64,000 bases of DNA from Aurantibacter_A sp965215845 (GCA_965215845.1 CBDCEL010000004.1:372001-436000); one strand, 5' to 3'; positions 16,871 to 26,430 are shown, counted from the stretch's first letter. Translations and numbers: made by a program. The notes: a model not told the origin generated them from the sequence alone.

Positions 16871-17002
16871 ATATCATAACGAAATTCCTAAGTCAATGCT
16901 GACCATTGTCAACCATTTTAAGACGCATATAAAAACTACAATTGATTTTTGTCGATTTCAAAAAAATTTGTGTGAAAGGCCAAGGACAGACGGTTTTGAA
17001 AA

Positions 17003-17170
17003 ATGTCGAAAGAATATTTCAATAAACGAAGGTTTCTTAAGACAACCAATTTCAAACATCGCGATTTAATTGTTCTTGATGGAATACTAGATTTTCATTA
17101 TTTAAATAATAAAGATTTCATCACTTATGTCCATTTAGTTAAAAAAGTGCAAATCGGTGTACAACTTTAA
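17003..17170 (+). CDS. Doubtful small ORF
   Basis: This is an open frame of 55 codons starting MSKEYFNKRRFLKTTNFKHR. It is basic and has no recognised motif, signal peptide or clear ribosome binding site. It may be chance or a remnant. Confidence 0.2.
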   Translation: MSKEYFNKRRFLKTTNFKHRDLIVLDGILDFHYLNNKDFITYVHLVKKVQIGVQL

Positions 17171-17222
17171 AATGATAAGGTAAAATATTAATAGTCAGTG
17201 AATTACAAAAGTTGTTTTACCT

Positions 17223-17281
17223 CTGTCATCCCAACTATGTAGAAGGGTCCCACCAACACGGAATCACTTTTTGTTAGCGAG
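17223..17281 (+). repeat. Degenerate copy of the tRNA-Pro downstream flank
   Basis: CTGTCATCCCAACT matches CTGTCATCCCGACT at 10305-10318 with one mismatch. About 26 bases later AATCACTTTTTGTTAGCGAG aligns with AATCACTTTTTTTGTTTCCGAAAGCGAG at 10345-10371, where the spacing is about 28 bases. The paired matches at similar spacing suggest a direct repeat that brackets 10.3-17.2 kb. Confidence 0.45.
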
Positions 17282-17421
17282 AGGAGCTCATTGGGTACAT
17301 TTAATCTTGCTGGAAACCCAGTATTGGCAGTTCAATCAATATTCTTTTCGAACCTTACCCACTGCATACCAAATAGTGATGGCAATACCGATTAAGCCAT
17401 TATGGATCCGTCTCAAAATCC

Positions 17422-18771
17422 CTAGTTGAATCCCAAGACAAAGGATGTTTCCTTAAAGGGGATGGAATGTACCTTCATTGTACCGCCGTGCAATTGCATG
17501 ATCTGTTTTGATAGGCTTAGCCCAATACCTGTGCCAGTATCCTTGGTCGTGAAAAAGGGCACAAAAATCTCGTCGATCAAATCTTCAGGGATTCCTTGGC
17601 CGTTGTCAGATACCTTTATGAATTTTTTACCTGTAGGCGCGACGGCCGCCGCGATGATAATTTTTCCTTCCTCTTGATTGCCCAATGACTGCAGCGCATT
17701 TTTTGTCAAGTTGATCAAGATCTGCGAAATCTGTTTTTCATCTATATACAGTTCCAAATCCGCAGGTTCGACCACAACACGAAAATCAATAGTTCCATTT
17801 TGGTTCTTCTGATTCATCAAGACTTTTACCCTCTCCAGTAACTGTTGTGCAGGCACCAATTTTTTGTCAGGTTTTGGAATGGTTAAAAAACTGCGATACG
17901 ATTGTACAAATTCCATAAGATCGCTTCCTTGTTCCTTGATTACTTTTAGGCCCTTTGCAGTGCTCTCTAGATGATTTTCAGTCAAGTCTACCTTTACTTC
18001 TCCATTCTTAGGTCTAAAATATTTTAATATAGACTCCGAAATGGAAGTGATCGGCGTGATGGTATTCATGATTTCATGCGTTAACACACGGATCAGTTTG
18101 ACCCAAGAGTCCGTTTCCTTTTCGTCAAGCTCTTTGTGAATATCTTGCACTACAACCAATAAAAGTGATTGATCGTCAACGGTGATCGAAGTGCATTTTA
18201 GCGATAACTGCGTCTTTTCACGTTCGTTTTCCAGTTGAAAAATTCTACTTTCGAATGGCTCCAAATCCTTGAAGAGACCATATAACTTTTTGTCGATCTG
18301 GTTCAATTGCTTGACGTGGTTCAACGGATGGTAATTCAACAACCTTTCGATCGTAGGATTGGCAAAGAGAATGTGGCCCTTTTTGTTGATAGTCAAAATC
18401 CCGATATCGGCCTGTTTGATGATTTCTTGGTAATACTGTTCTTGCGCCAGCTTTTTGAGATGGATGTCCTGAATCATCTCATTGAGCATATTGAGGCTGT
18501 GATTCAGTTCTTCCAAGGATTTTACGCTCAATTTTTCTGGAAAGCGCAACGTAAAATCCTCGTTTTTAATGGCGTCAAAAAAATAGGCGATCTTGCGGTT
18601 GGTCTGGTTCACATAACGGATTAGAAAAACGGTAAGAAAAACAAGGATGACGACGGCCAATCCCGCTAGAATATACTGTTTGCCAAAAAAGAAAAAAGCG
18701 GCCGCCACGGCCGAGGCCGAGATGAGTACAATACGAAAAATAAGTTGTAAATAAATATACCTACTTACCAT
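17422..18771 (-). CDS. Histidine kinase, intramembrane-sensing layout, partner of the NtrC-type regulator
   Basis: The 449-residue kinase has two membrane helices at about 9-29 and 33-52, joined by only a few residues (GKQY), so it has practically no periplasmic sensor domain. A linker/HAMP-like region, a PAS-like domain (about 112-215), the H-box RVLTHEIMNTITP with His232, and a HATPase domain ending FTTKDTGTGIGLSLSKQ follow. The layout is that of NtrB/AtoS-type kinases. Its start overlaps the regulator gene by 7 bases, so the pair is co-translated. The short loop suggests it senses through the membrane or through a partner such as the nearby permeases; this is inference. Confidence 0.93.
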   Translation of the reverse strand: MVSRYIYLQLIFRIVLISASAVAAAFFFFGKQYILAGLAVVILVFLTVFLIRYVNQTNRKIAYFFDAIKNEDFTLRFPEKLSVKSLEELNHSLNMLNEMIQDIHLKKLAQEQYYQEIIKQADIGILTINKKGHILFANPTIERLLNYHPLNHVKQLNQIDKKLYGLFKDLEPFESRIFQLENEREKTQLSLKCTSITVDDQSLLLVVVQDIHKELDEKETDSWVKLIRVLTHEIMNTITPITSISESILKYFRPKNGEVKVDLTENHLESTAKGLKVIKEQGSDLMEFVQSYRSFLTIPKPDKKLVPAQQLLERVKVLMNQKNQNGTIDFRVVVEPADLELYIDEKQISQILINLTKNALQSLGNQEEGKIIIAAAVAPTGKKFIKVSDNGQGIPEDLIDEIFVPFFTTKDTGTGIGLSLSKQIMQLHGGTMKVHSIPFKETSFVLGFN

Positions 18772-20135
18772 TTCTTGCCCAGTTTTTTCATTTTGTTATA
18801 CAAGGTCTGTCTTGAGATACCTAATTGATCGGCCGCGGCGCTATAGTTTCCATCGTTTTGACTAAGGGCATTGGCGATCATTAACGATTCCATTTCCTCA
18901 AGGGTCGACGGACCCGATTCGACAGATGTCAAAGCCTTTGTACTCAATGGAAAATCTTCGGCTTTCAATACATCGCCTTCGGCCAAGATTACCGCGCGTT
19001 CCATGGTGTGAAGCAACTCCCGTACATTTCCCGGCCACGAATAGGCCATTAGCTTTTCTCGCGCCGATTGATTCATTCGAAGTCCTTGTTTGCCATACTT
19101 GGCAATGAATCGGGTCAAATAAAAATCTGCCAGCACCAAAATGTCCTCTCCCCTATCGCGCAATGGCGGAACCTCTATGCTGATCGTGTTTATCCGATAT
19201 AGTAGATCTTCCCGAAACAAACCATCGGCCACCATTTTGTCTAAATTCTCATTGGTCGCACAAATCAGGCGAATATCCACCGGTATGGGCTTGTTGGAAC
19301 CTACCCGAACCACTTTTTTGTTTTGGATGGCCGATAACAATTTTGCCTGTGTCGGCAATGACAGATTGCCTATCTCATCCAGGAATAGGGTACCCCCATT
19401 GGCGGCCTCAAATTTTCCAGCTCGATTCTCCTTGGCGTCCGTAAAAGAGCCTTTTACATGTCCGAACAGCTCACTCTCAAAAAGATTTTCGGAAATAGAG
19501 CCCATATCGACCGATATGAAAACCTCATCTTTTCGATTCGAGAGCCCATGCAGTTCACGCGCAATGAGTTCTTTGCCCGTTCCATTTTCACCGGTGACCA
19601 GAACATTGACGTCGGTCTTTGCTACCTTACCTACCAACTTCAGTACCGAATTGAGGGCCTTGGAACTTCCGACAATGTCGTTCTTATTTTGATTGATGAC
19701 CTTTTTGAGATGATCTTCTTTTTGTTTGAGCTTATGTATCTCCTTTCGCGATTTGCGTAGCTCATAGGCCGACTTGACCGTGGCCATCAATTTATCATTG
19801 TTCCAAGGTTTCAATATGAAATCAGAAGCGCCTTCTTTTAATGCTTTGACGGCAAGATCTACGGCCCCATAGGCGGTCATCATGATGACGGAAATCAGTG
19901 GGGCTTTCTTTTGGATCTCTTTCAGCCAGAACAGGCCTTCATTTCCAGTATTCACCCCGGCGGAAAAATTCATATCCAATAAAACGATATCGAAATCGGC
20001 CAGATTCGGAAACGAAGAAATCTGATTGGGATTCGATATCGTCTGAACCGTCTTGTACTCGAATTGCAGTAAAATTTCAAGCGCGCTCAATACGCTCTTA
20101 TTATCATCGATGACCAATATTTTCGCCTCTATCAT
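18765..20135 (-). CDS. NtrC-family sigma-54-dependent response regulator
   Basis: The start at 20135 (MIEAKILVIDDNK) gives 456 residues; an upstream start at 20165 would add ten. The receiver has the acidic pair at 10-11, phosphoacceptor Asp54 (VLLDMNF) and Lys109. The AAA+ domain shows Walker A GENGTGKE (182-189), Walker B GGTLFLDEIG (247-256), arginine-finger region FREDLLYRINT, and a Fis-type helix-turn-helix NYSAAADQLGISRQTLYNKM at the end. The loop that contacts sigma-54, usually GAFTGA, reads GSFTDA (229-234). Palindromic sites upstream of the divergent tolC gene and of P12 are the likely targets. Confidence 0.95.
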   Translation of the reverse strand: MIEAKILVIDDNKSVLSALEILLQFEYKTVQTISNPNQISSFPNLADFDIVLLDMNFSAGVNTGNEGLFWLKEIQKKAPLISVIMMTAYGAVDLAVKALKEGASDFILKPWNNDKLMATVKSAYELRKSRKEIHKLKQKEDHLKKVINQNKNDIVGSSKALNSVLKLVGKVAKTDVNVLVTGENGTGKELIARELHGLSNRKDEVFISVDMGSISENLFESELFGHVKGSFTDAKENRAGKFEAANGGTLFLDEIGNLSLPTQAKLLSAIQNKKVVRVGSNKPIPVDIRLICATNENLDKMVADGLFREDLLYRINTISIEVPPLRDRGEDILVLADFYLTRFIAKYGKQGLRMNQSAREKLMAYSWPGNVRELLHTMERAVILAEGDVLKAEDFPLSTKALTSVESGPSTLEEMESLMIANALSQNDGNYSAAADQLGISRQTLYNKMKKLGKKW

Positions 20136-20211
20136 TCCTTTGTTTATTGACTTTTCCCCTACCAAAAAACATTCCGTTTATCGCATGGAGGCTTCACACC
20201 TTCGTTAGATA

Positions 20212-20225
20212 CCCTATTTATAGGG
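20212..20225. promoter_or_regulatory. Palindrome in the regulator/tolC divergent region
   Basis: CCCTAT-TT... reads as CCCTATTTATAGGG with arms CCCTAT and ATAGGG. It lies about 80 bases upstream of the leftward regulator start and about 90 bases upstream of the 31-bp enhancer-like element. It may be an operator or promoter element for the regulator pair. Confidence 0.3.
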
Positions 20226-20281
20226 CGTGAAAGATTCTAAAGCTACAATTTGAAATTGAAAAAATTCACGGGGTGTCCATT

Positions 20282-20312
20282 TTTTTTACATTGAGTGTAA
20301 AATTATTTTACA
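20282..20312. promoter_or_regulatory. Enhancer-like binding site for the NtrC-type regulator (copy 1)
   Basis: The core TGTAAAATTATTTTACA (20296-20312) is a perfect inverted repeat with a one-base centre. It overlaps a second inverted repeat, TTTACA-TTGAG-TGTAAA. The whole 31 bases recur at 52499-52529 with four mismatches. The core centre is 73 bases before the GG of a sigma-54 promoter, a usual distance for an activator site. Assignment to the adjacent regulator is inferred from location and recurrence. Confidence 0.7.
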
Positions 20313-20374
20313 ATTGAATTCCTGCTCATTTTAGAAATGATTTCTAAGTAACTGATAATGTGTATTTTAAATTC

Positions 20375-20392
20375 TTGGCACAACAATAGCAA
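20375..20392 (+). promoter_or_regulatory. Sigma-54 promoter of the tolC-led operon
   Basis: TTGGCACAACAATAGCAA has the -24 GG (20377-20378) and -12 GC (20389-20390) exactly ten bases apart and a perfect TTGGCAC -24 block. Transcription would start near 20402, so the ATG at 20416 is used and the in-frame start at 20398 is excluded. Confidence 0.8.
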
Positions 20393-20415
20393 ACGCTTTG
20401 GCATACTTATTAATT

Positions 20416-21762
20416 ATGAATCTAAAGCTTGCCATAAAGTGTTTATTTCTGTTTCTGCTGTGTTCGGGTGTTTTCGCCCAGGAAAAGTGGACATTGGATG
20501 AGTGTGTTGCATTCGCCCTTGAAAACAATCTTCAGCTAAAAGATTTCAAGTACATCACCCAATCGGGCAAGGAAACCTATCGGCAATCGATACGAAATCT
20601 ATTGCCCAATATAAATGCCTCGACCGGCTATAATATCAATTTTGGTAGAAGCACAGATCCCTTTACCAACGATGTGGTGACGACCGATTTCTTTTCGAAC
20701 AACTATTCATTTGATTCATCGATCGATCTTTTTCAAGGGTTTCAAAAAATAAACTCCATCAAGGCCTCAAAATTCTTGTACCGGGCAACCCAACTAGAAA
20801 CTTTGCAACAAAAATACCTTCTCGCCTTTCGCGTGATGCAGGCTTTCTACGATATCGAATTTTTTGAAGGATTGGTCGAGATTTCAAAAGAGCAGGTCAA
20901 TGTATCGCAAACAAATTACGACTTGGTCGAAAAGCAGGTCGAACTGGGGTTAAAAGCGGGAGCCGATCTATATGAGGCAGAATCACTTCTTCTTACCGAC
21001 AAATTGAATCTCACCCAAAGCGAAAATCAGTTGGCCGCCGCAAAATTGCAATTGATTCAAGAGATGAACTTAGAGGGTACCAGCGAAATCGAAATACAGA
21101 CGGGTATTGGCGAGGTGTCTGCGGCGTCCGAACCAGCTGAAATGCAATCCGATACTATTTATACGAAGGCCAAAGATTTTTTGCCCCTGATCAAAGGCCA
21201 GGAATTGAGGGCCAAAGCGGCCAAAAAGCAAGTAGGTGTCGCCCGCGGTAGGCTCTATCCGTCATTGACCTTGTTCGCAGGGGCGGGAACGGGTTACTTT
21301 GAGACTACCCGGGATACCTTGGGCAACACCCTTCCCTTTCGCGAACAGTTTCGAGACAATACCTCTCAATATGTCGGAGTGCGTCTGAACGTTCCCATAA
21401 GTAATGGATGGTCGGCAAGATCACAAGTAAAACAAGCCAAGATCGCACGTCTAAGGGCCGAGAACAATCTCGAGGTTCAAGAGCAACTTCTTTTTCAGAC
21501 GATTCAACAACTGGTTCAAGATTACAATAGTTTGTTGGTAGAATTGGAGCAAAGCGCCAAAAATATGGAAGCCCAACGCCTTGCATTCGCCATTGCACAA
21601 AAACGATATGAAAAAGGCCTTATAAATGCAATTGAGCTTTTTACGGCAAAAAACCTCTTTGCAAATGCACAAAATCAAAACCTGCAGGTGAGGCTGCGTT
21701 CGGAGGTAAACAAAAGTACTTTGGATTTTTATAGGGGACTCCCAGTATTCAACATAAATTAA
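20416..21762 (+). CDS. TolC-family outer membrane channel protein
   Basis: The 448-residue protein begins with a signal peptide (LAIKCLFLFLLCSGVFA, cut before QEKWTLDECV). TLDECVAFALENNLQL at the N-terminus is the classical TolC/OEP opening, repeated in the second half by long amphipathic helices (EQLLFQTIQQLVQDYN; RYEKGLINAIELFTAKNLFA). It forms the trimeric outer-membrane exit duct for tripartite exporters. It heads the operon with the adaptor, ATPase and permeases. The start is set by the sigma-54 promoter. Confidence 0.93.
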   Translation: MNLKLAIKCLFLFLLCSGVFAQEKWTLDECVAFALENNLQLKDFKYITQSGKETYRQSIRNLLPNINASTGYNINFGRSTDPFTNDVVTTDFFSNNYSFDSSIDLFQGFQKINSIKASKFLYRATQLETLQQKYLLAFRVMQAFYDIEFFEGLVEISKEQVNVSQTNYDLVEKQVELGLKAGADLYEAESLLLTDKLNLTQSENQLAAAKLQLIQEMNLEGTSEIEIQTGIGEVSAASEPAEMQSDTIYTKAKDFLPLIKGQELRAKAAKKQVGVARGRLYPSLTLFAGAGTGYFETTRDTLGNTLPFREQFRDNTSQYVGVRLNVPISNGWSARSQVKQAKIARLRAENNLEVQEQLLFQTIQQLVQDYNSLLVELEQSAKNMEAQRLAFAIAQKRYEKGLINAIELFTAKNLFANAQNQNLQVRLRSEVNKSTLDFYRGLPVFNIN

Positions 21763-21915
21763 TTGATGATGAAAAACAGGATAAATACAAGACATCAGAT
21801 ACAATATATAAGGTTTCAGGTTTGGGGATCTTTGGATGGGGATATTTCAAGAGCCCCTGTTCGATCAATTAGAAGAAAACCGCTGAGCCAATAACAAAAC
21901 GAACAATTCATAAAG

Positions 21916-23166
21916 ATGGATATACAACTAGAAAAGAAAAAAGGGTTACGCCCGAAGCACTACGGATATATTGCGCTTGGTATTTTAGTGCTTTTCGTAG
22001 GATATCAATTGATATTCGCAACTTCGGTCTCGACTTTCAGAACGGATAAGGAAAAATTATCGATCGGCAATGTCATGGCCGGAAAGTTCGATGATTACAT
22101 TACCATCAATGGAAATGTTGCTCCAATAACCACGATCTACATGGATGCCTACGAGGGTGGTCGTGTAGAGGAAAAATTGATCGAGGAGGGGACAATGGTA
22201 AAGAAAGGTGATATTATTCTGAAGCTCGAGAACATCAATCTCTATGAACAGATTATGACCAGCGAAAGTAACCTGGCCCTAAAACAGAACGATCTACGCT
22301 CGACCAAGATCAGCTTTGATGCCCGACAGGTAGAAGGTAGAAGGTCATTGGCCACCGCAAGTACGGATCTACAGCGTCTAAAACGAAATTTCGAACAGAA
22401 TCAGGCGCTATATGATGAAGAGTTGATTTCTAGGGAAGAATATTTGACCTCTAAGGAAAATTACGAGCTGTCAAAAAAACAGTATGAGATTATAAAACTG
22501 CAAACCGAAAACGATGATCAACTTCGAGAGACTTCCCTAACCGGATTGGACGCCGATTTGGCACGTATGCGCAAAACCTTGGGAATGGTCTATCAAAGGT
22601 TGGACCATCTCAATGTAAGGGCTCCTGCCGATGGCCAACTTGGGTTTCTCGATGCCGAAATCGGCCAAAATATAACCCAGGGCCAACGTATCGGGCAAAT
22701 CAATGTGCTGACCGACTACAAAATTGAAGCCGATATAGATGAGCATTATATAGATAGGGTAAAGCGCGACCTGATAGCCGTTCTCGAACGCAGTGGCGCC
22801 GAATATCCACTGCGGGTGCGCAAGGTTTATCCCGAAGTACGTAATGGAAGGTTTAGGGTCGACCTTGTATTCACAGAAGACAAGCCCGAGACAATTCGAA
22901 CTGGGCAAAGCTATAACATCAAGTTGCAGTTGGGCGAATCGAGCGATGCATTATTGCTCCCTAAGGGAAGCTTTTTCCAAAGCACGGGCGGACAATGGAT
23001 TTTTGTTGTCAACCCCGATGGCGATGAGGCCCTCAAACGAAACATCAGAATCGGAAAACAGAACTCACGATACTATGAAGTCTTGGAAGGTCTCCAAGAT
23101 GGTGAAAAAGTAATCACTTCAAACTATGATAGTTTCGGAGAAGCCGAAAAGATCGTTTTGAAATAA
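21916..23166 (+). CDS. MacA/HlyD-family periplasmic adaptor
   Basis: This 416-residue membrane fusion protein has one N-terminal membrane anchor (about 16-37, YIALGILVLFVGYQLIFA). A half-lipoyl segment (YEGGRVEEKLIEEGTMVKKG, DIILKLENINL), a coiled-coil hairpin (about 110-215), the second half-lipoyl (VRAPADGQLGFL) and beta-barrel and membrane-proximal domains follow. It bridges inner-membrane permease and outer-membrane TolC. Only one adaptor is encoded for the fourteen permeases that follow. A 153-base gap separates it from tolC, without visible signals. Confidence 0.93.
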   Translation: MDIQLEKKKGLRPKHYGYIALGILVLFVGYQLIFATSVSTFRTDKEKLSIGNVMAGKFDDYITINGNVAPITTIYMDAYEGGRVEEKLIEEGTMVKKGDIILKLENINLYEQIMTSESNLALKQNDLRSTKISFDARQVEGRRSLATASTDLQRLKRNFEQNQALYDEELISREEYLTSKENYELSKKQYEIIKLQTENDDQLRETSLTGLDADLARMRKTLGMVYQRLDHLNVRAPADGQLGFLDAEIGQNITQGQRIGQINVLTDYKIEADIDEHYIDRVKRDLIAVLERSGAEYPLRVRKVYPEVRNGRFRVDLVFTEDKPETIRTGQSYNIKLQLGESSDALLLPKGSFFQSTGGQWIFVVNPDGDEALKRNIRIGKQNSRYYEVLEGLQDGEKVITSNYDSFGEAEKIVLK

Positions 23167-23230
23167 AAATACTGTCACTAAACGGAAATAACCGAGTCTT
23201 TAATATAAACGTATAAAACTCAATCAAAAA

Positions 23231-23926
23231 ATGATAGCAATACAAAACTTAAAAAAGAGCTTTAGAACCGAGGAAGTAGAGACCTTGGCATTGAACAACG
23301 TCAACCTAAATGTAGAGGAAGGTGAATTTGCCGCGATCATGGGGCCTTCTGGTTGTGGTAAATCCACCCTACTCAATATCATTGGAATGCTTGACAACCC
23401 CACAGAGGGTAGCTACCAATTTGCCGGGCACGAGGTTGGCGGACTCAAGGAACGTCAGCGCACAGAATTGCGAAAAGGTAATTTGGGCTTTGTCTTTCAG
23501 AGCTTCAACCTTATCGATGAACTTACGGTTTTCGAGAATGTCGAGCTCCCATTGATCTACTTGAAAATGGGGAAAAGCGAACGGAGGGAAAAGGTAATGA
23601 AGGTACTTGAGCGTATGAAAATTGCGCATCGCGAAAAACATTTTCCACATCAGCTATCTGGAGGTCAACAACAACGTGTTGCAATAGCGCGAGCTGTGGT
23701 CACCAATCCGAAATTGATCTTGGCGGATGAGCCGACAGGTAATCTCGATTCGAAAAACGGAATCGAGGTTATGAACCTGTTGACCGAACTGAACCAAGAA
23801 GGTACGACCATTGTAATGGTCACACATTCCGATCGCGACTCTCATTATGCGCATAGGGTCATCAACCTATTCGATGGGCAAATCGTTACCGAAAGTCAAA
23901 ACAGGGCCATAGGGGCAATGAGCTAA
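23231..23926 (+). CDS. MacB/LolD-type ABC transporter ATP-binding protein 1
   Basis: This 231-residue stand-alone ATPase has Walker A GPSGCGKST (38-46), Q-loop Gln90, signature LSGGQQQR (142-149), Walker B LILADEPT (162-169), D-loop NLDS and H-loop His199. All catalytic motifs are canonical. It belongs to the family that pairs with FtsX-type permeases (MacB, LolCDE, BceA). It directly precedes P1 and is the likely motor for several or all of the permeases downstream. Confidence 0.96.
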   Translation: MIAIQNLKKSFRTEEVETLALNNVNLNVEEGEFAAIMGPSGCGKSTLLNIIGMLDNPTEGSYQFAGHEVGGLKERQRTELRKGNLGFVFQSFNLIDELTVFENVELPLIYLKMGKSERREKVMKVLERMKIAHREKHFPHQLSGGQQQRVAIARAVVTNPKLILADEPTGNLDSKNGIEVMNLLTELNQEGTTIVMVTHSDRDSHYAHRVINLFDGQIVTESQNRAIGAMS

Positions 23927-23997
23927 ATAAAAATCCGGGTTTATTCATCAATCTTAGCTGAACCTGTTTCAGCAACCATTAATCAAAAACGGGCATC

Positions 23998-26430
23998 ATG
24001 TTCAAAAACTATCTAAAAATCGCTTGGAGGAGCCTTAAAAAGCAACCCTTTTTTACTTTTCTCAACACTTTCGGACTTGCGGTCGGTATGGCCGGGGCGC
24101 TAATGATTTCGCTATATATCTATGACGAACTGAGCTATGACAAGATGTTCGCTGATGCCGATCGTATCTACCGAATAGATTCAGACATCAGATTTGGGGG
24201 AGCAGAAAGTAGATCGGCCGAAGCATCTGCACCAATGGCAGCGACCATGCAAAGTGATTTTTCACAGGTCGAAACCACTGTCAGGTTTCGAAATCAAGGG
24301 AGCATGCTCTTGCGAAGAAGCGGCACCGAGACCAATGCCAAAGAATTGCAAACAACTTTTGTCGATTCTACCTTCTTCCAAATGTTCGGAATCGACTTAT
24401 TGGTTGGTGACACAAAGACCGCTTTAACCGAACCGAACACTTTGGTACTTACGAAAACTGCGGCCGAAAAGCATTTTGGGGTACAGAACGCCATCGGGCA
24501 AAGCCTTTTGGTGAATAACACCGATACTTATACGGTTACGGGAGTACTCGAAGACCTACCTACAAACTCCTTTCTTCGTGATCATTCAGTTTTTATGGCG
24601 ATGGCCGGCTACGCAGATTCCCGTGAAAATAATTGGGGCAGTAACAATTACTTCACTTTTATCAAATTGATCCCAAGTGGAAATATTGCCGATTTACAAG
24701 AACCCCTACAGGCCATGTTCGGCAATTATTTGATACCCTGGGTACAAGATATTTATCCCGGTATGACCGAAGAATCCTTTCGGGCGGCAGGCAATTACAT
24801 TCAATATTATACCATGCCCTTGACCGATATCCATTTGTATTCGAACAGGGATACCGAGCTTAGTGCCAATAGCAGTGTTCAAAATGTCTACATACTCTCC
24901 TTTATCGGTTTGTTCCTAATCGTACTGGCCAGCGTGAATTTCATGAATCTTTCCACAGCGCATTCACTGAAAAGGGCAAAAGAGGTAGGTGTACGCAAAA
25001 CACTTGGATCCAATAAAAGTGATCTGGTGCGACAATTTTTAACAGAATCCGGACTGATATCCTTTATTTCCTTGATACTGGCCTTGATTATTGCAATCGT
25101 AGCACTTCCGTACTTCAATACACTTTCAGGAAAGGCGGTTTCCATTCCATTTACAAGTGTATTTTTCTGGTTGACATTGCTCGTCGCAACCTTGATTTTA
25201 GGGCTTTTCTCAGGTAGTTACCCCGCTTTTTTCATGTCGCGTTTCATGCCTGTTTCCATACTCAAAGGTTCAGGTCAAAGTACTGTTGGAGGTGGAAAAA
25301 TCCGAAATTCCCTTGTCGTCTTTCAATTTGCCATTTCTGTATTTCTCATTATTGGTACGCTAGTCGTTTTTCAACAATTAAAATTCATACAAGGCAAAAA
25401 CCTTGGTTTTACAAAAGACCAGGTAGTCCTAATAAATGATGCCTACGCCGCGGGAAGTCAAGCTCAAGTGCTTAAGGAAGAAGTACGTCAATTGGGTGAA
25501 GTAAATAATGTTACGCTAAGCGGCTATCTACCAACACCCTCATGGCGGGGAAATTCGTCCTTTTTTAGAGAGGGCGCAACAGAGCAGGAAAATGCAATCC
25601 AGATGCAGAATTGGTATGTTGACCATGATTATATCTCCACCTTGGACATGCAGATTGTCGCCGGGCGTGATTTTGACAAAGAAATAGTTACCGATTCTAC
25701 GGCAGTTTTAATAAATGAGGCCGCGTTGGCAATTTTGAATATGGAGCCTCAAGAGGCTCTGGGAATTCGAATTTCGCAAGACCTAGGTGAGGAAGACCCA
25801 CAGTTCTATACCATTATCGGGGTAGTTAAGAATTTTCATTATGAATCCTTACGGGAAAATATCGGCGCATTGGGCATTTTTATTGGGAATTCTATCGGCA
25901 CAATGGCCGTAAAATTAAACGCGGGGAATTTTTCGAACACCATTGCAAGTATCGAAGATATATGGGATAGGGTTGCCCCTGGCCAACCCTTCAACTATCG
26001 TTTTATGGACGATTCTTTTAACACTACCTATGAGGCAGAACAAAAATTAGGAAGGATTTTTATGGTTTTCACCTTACTCTCGATTTTCATTGCCTGTTTG
26101 GGATTATTTGGCCTTGCGGCATTCAACGCCCAAAAACGTACCAAAGAGATTGGTGTTCGAAAAGTTCTCGGTGCGAGCGTGGGCCAAATAACCTTCCGCT
26201 TGACGACCGATTTTTTGAAAATGGTGGGTATCGCAATTCTGATATCATTGCCCATCGGATGGTATGCCATGAATAAATGGCTCGAAGATTTCTCATATCG
26301 CATAGAGGTCAGCTGGTGGATACTGGTGCTGGCAGCCCTAATGGCAATCGCAATCGCAATAATTACCGTGAGTTATCAGAGTATCAAAGCGGCAATCGTA
26401 AACCCTGTCAAAAGTTTACGTACGGAGTAA
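23998..26430 (+). CDS. FtsX/MacB-type ABC permease P1
   Basis: This 810-residue protein defines the layout of the array. It is a duplicated MacB-like permease: TM1 (about 22-43), a first extracytoplasmic MacB_PCD-like domain (44-295), TM2-4 (296-412), TM5 (438-458), a second PCD-like domain (460-685) and TM6-8 (690-800). One chain thus carries eight helices, the number a MacB dimer has. Coupling-helix motifs are AKEVGVRKTLGS and KEIGVRKVLGAS, where the ATPase should dock. The N-terminus MFKNYLKIAWR and C-terminus NPVKSLRTE recur through the array. P1 is closest to P4 over the whole length. It starts 71 bases after ATPase 1. Confidence 0.93.
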   Translation: MFKNYLKIAWRSLKKQPFFTFLNTFGLAVGMAGALMISLYIYDELSYDKMFADADRIYRIDSDIRFGGAESRSAEASAPMAATMQSDFSQVETTVRFRNQGSMLLRRSGTETNAKELQTTFVDSTFFQMFGIDLLVGDTKTALTEPNTLVLTKTAAEKHFGVQNAIGQSLLVNNTDTYTVTGVLEDLPTNSFLRDHSVFMAMAGYADSRENNWGSNNYFTFIKLIPSGNIADLQEPLQAMFGNYLIPWVQDIYPGMTEESFRAAGNYIQYYTMPLTDIHLYSNRDTELSANSSVQNVYILSFIGLFLIVLASVNFMNLSTAHSLKRAKEVGVRKTLGSNKSDLVRQFLTESGLISFISLILALIIAIVALPYFNTLSGKAVSIPFTSVFFWLTLLVATLILGLFSGSYPAFFMSRFMPVSILKGSGQSTVGGGKIRNSLVVFQFAISVFLIIGTLVVFQQLKFIQGKNLGFTKDQVVLINDAYAAGSQAQVLKEEVRQLGEVNNVTLSGYLPTPSWRGNSSFFREGATEQENAIQMQNWYVDHDYISTLDMQIVAGRDFDKEIVTDSTAVLINEAALAILNMEPQEALGIRISQDLGEEDPQFYTIIGVVKNFHYESLRENIGALGIFIGNSIGTMAVKLNAGNFSNTIASIEDIWDRVAPGQPFNYRFMDDSFNTTYEAEQKLGRIFMVFTLLSIFIACLGLFGLAAFNAQKRTKEIGVRKVLGASVGQITFRLTTDFLKMVGIAILISLPIGWYAMNKWLEDFSYRIEVSWWILVLAALMAIAIAIITVSYQSIKAAIVNPVKSLRTE

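Larger units (their letters stand above)
16871..17421. other. Intergenic stretch at the right edge of the accessory region
   Basis: This 551-base convergent gap holds one doubtful 55-codon frame (17003-17170) and a degenerate copy of the DNA that follows tRNA-Pro (17223-17281). I see no terminator for the leftward kinase gene and no RNA gene. Confidence 0.5.

Noticed and set aside
20398..20415. Upstream in-frame start for the TolC-family gene
   Set aside because: It lies at or before the expected sigma-54 transcription start and would add six residues before a normal signal peptide. The ATG at 20416 was used.
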